DNA of 64,000 nucleotides from Loxodes magnus (taxonomy: Eukaryota; Ciliophora; Karyorelictea; Loxodida; Loxodidae), in NCBI GenBank assembly GCA_946699065.1, contig CAMPDV010000456.1, positions 1-64,000 of the forward strand, in the 5' to 3' direction. How positions within the stretch are numbered: position 1 is the stretch's first letter; every line of letters starts with the position of its first letter. Shown piece by piece: positions 63,614 to 64,000 of the stretch. The translations under genes were made by a program, and so were the position numbers. The notes under the pieces are model-generated. The model did not search any database. It saw nothing but the letters and a program-made list of their open reading frames with translations, and was not told the origin of the DNA.

Positions 63614-64000
63614 CGTCTAATCATAACTTCCCGATACGATGAACTCTGAATCACTGGATAAAGCAACAGCATTTACATAACTAGTGTGACCACTCATGGT
63701 CTTACAGGTACCTGTCTTGACGTCCCATAGTCTCACCGTATAATCTCCACTTCCCGATACGATGAACTCTGAATCACTGGATATAGCCACAGCATTTACA
63801 TAACTAGTGTGACCACTCATGGTCTTACAGGTACCTGTCTTGACGTCCCATAGTCTCACCGTCTTATCTCCACTTCCCGATACGATGAACTCTGAATCAC
63901 TGGATATAGCCACAGCATTTACATAACTAGTGTGACCACTCATGGTCTTACAGGTACCTGTCTTGACGTCCCATAGTCTCACCGTCTAATCATAACTTCC

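Larger units (their letters stand above)
1..64000 (-). repeat. 123-bp tandem array of WD40-coding units, about 520 copies
   Basis: Every line of the window is the same unit. On the plus strand landmarks such as gacgtcccatag, cttcccgatacgatgaac and gaccactcatggtcttac recur every 123 bp from first to last base. Phase was followed across the window and departs from multiples of 123 only at isolated indels. 64000/123 gives about 520 units. The unit is a multiple of three, so frame is kept between copies. Consensus G+C is about 44%, with four CpG per unit. Copies differ from one another at only a few positions, so the expansion or homogenisation is recent. No unit-free stretch exists, so both array ends lie outside. 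No spacers, target-site duplications or terminal repeats were seen. Confidence 0.98.
1..64000 (-). pseudogene. Giant WD40-repeat reading frame with recurrent in-frame TAG and TGA
   Basis: Minus-strand translation gives a 41-residue WD40 repeat. Counting from Gly1-His2, it has a hydrophobic strand around Val6-Val9-Ile11, SSDSEF at 12-17, IVSGS at 18-22, Asp24, then [16 protein letters not shown] at 26-41. His2, Ser20 or Ser22, Asp24 and Trp30 fit the WD40 structural tetrad. WD40 domains are protein-binding propellers, normally of seven or eight blades; hundreds of blades exceed any known propeller need. Under the standard code the frame is cut by TAG at residue 25 and by TGA at residue 7, plus about 30 indels, mostly before 35.7 kb. 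No true start, signal peptide, partner domain (for example NACHT, kinase or caspase) or terminator is present. It is called a pseudogene because no end-to-end frame exists. If UAG is a sense codon in this organism, parts could be genuine coding sequence. Confidence 0.55.
59799..64000 (-). repeat. Zone E: right-hand units with a few 1-bp indels
   Basis: About 34 units made largely of GDY, GD-stop and LDK turns. Indels are +1 near 59815, +1 near 59836, +1 near 60512 and -1 near 62862 (gacgtccatag). The first three sum to +3, so the original phase returns after 60512; the last shifts it again. Each sits in a run of identical bases and is a single-copy event, unlike the recurrent allele of zone C. 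The array continues past the window end. Confidence 0.85.

Noticed and set aside
1-64000. More than a hundred separate small genes on the minus strand.
   Set aside because: They are slices of one repeat frame cut at the same TAG column. Their apparent starts are GTG codons inside the repeat, and no ribosome binding site, promoter or spacing supports independent genes.
1-64000. A CRISPR array.
   Set aside because: The unit is 123 bp with no alternating repeat and unique spacer. The whole unit is conserved and codes for WD40.
1-64000. Plus-strand coding.
   Set aside because: In the consensus unit all three plus frames contain stops (taa in cataacta, tga in cttgacg, tag in catagtc), so no plus-strand frame stays open beyond a unit except by variation.
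1-64000. A mobile element or retroelement array.
   Set aside because: No terminal repeats, integrase, reverse transcriptase or transposase motifs, poly-A tails or target duplications are visible; everything is WD40 unit.
1-64000. TAG as a programmed read-through site.
   Set aside because: The base context after TAG is ACG, which does not match the classic leaky contexts I know (such as CAA-UUA or CUA after the stop). Hundreds of successive read-throughs would give negligible product. Codon reassignment or decay are simpler.
1-64000. TAG as a 3' splice site (GATTAG) with GTAAAT or GTGAGA as a donor, so that stops are spliced out.
   Set aside because: Sister units have GATAAG at the same place, which also ends in AG, so TAG is not distinctive. 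No branch-point or pyrimidine tract is evident, and the 60-base intron this implies would delete half a blade. RNA reads could reopen the idea.
1-64000. Centromeric satellite.
   Set aside because: Period and scale would allow it, but the unit is plainly protein-derived and there is no independent sign of centromere function in the window.
1-64000. Naming a specific gene or organism.
   Set aside because: No partner domain, flanking gene or unique sequence is present; the WD40 consensus alone cannot separate fungi, animals, protists or bacteria.

Overview
The entire 64 kb window is one uninterrupted head-to-tail array of a 123-bp unit, about 520 copies, with no unique sequence and neither end of the array visible. 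Read on the minus strand, each unit is one 41-residue WD40 (beta-propeller) repeat. It carries the family hallmarks: Gly-His near its start, the D-H-S-W tetrad residues, and a closing Trp-Asp (RLWD). The unit is about 44% G+C and CpG is not strongly depleted. There is no start, stop, promoter, intron, RNA gene, mobile element or flanking gene, so the organism cannot be named. Long arrays of near-identical WD40 repeats are known from fungal NACHT-WD40 (HET/HNWD-like) genes, other eukaryotes and some bacteria. I lean towards a eukaryote because of array size and higher-order structure, at low confidence.

The array is not a plain open gene under the standard code. TAG codons recur at a single column, residue 25 counting from the Gly of Gly-His, where sister repeats have Lys or Tyr. 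Counting from spacing between about 35.7 and 58.3 kb, roughly 60 of about 185-196 repeats carry TAG. A second in-frame stop, TGA, recurs at residue 7 where sisters have Asn, Leu or Tyr, and it is almost confined to the first 27 kb. The apparent starts are GTG codons just after each TAG, so the many short frames are slices of one continuous frame and not separate genes.

The layout from left to right has five zones. (A) 1-12.4 kb is a diverse mix of repeat types with a few 1-bp indels and many TGA alleles. (B) 12.4-14.9 kb is the most damaged stretch, with clustered indels, two copies of a compensated frameshift and one rearranged spot. (C) 14.9-35.7 kb contains a distinctive 1-bp-deleted repeat allele found 14 times here and not noticed elsewhere. 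(D) 35.7-59.8 kb is about 24 kb (some 196 repeats) with no indel found, interrupted only by TAG and two TGA codons; its longest open block is 18 repeats. (E) 59.8-64 kb has a few 1-bp indels.

Superimposed are larger duplications, all in whole multiples of 123 bp (4, 5, 8, 14, 19, 22, 33, 38-39 and 61 units), the mark of unequal exchange or gene conversion. Amino-acid variation is concentrated in a few columns (residues 4, 5, 7, 8, 23, 25, 26, 35), several of which should lie on the ligand-binding face of the propeller, and it occurs as discrete reusable cassettes. The window is either a decaying, satellite-like expansion of a WD40 gene, or a giant repeat reservoir or gene in which UAG is not read as stop. 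The repeated -1 allele and TGA alleles argue for the first across zones A-C. Zone D is the only part where the second remains plausible.
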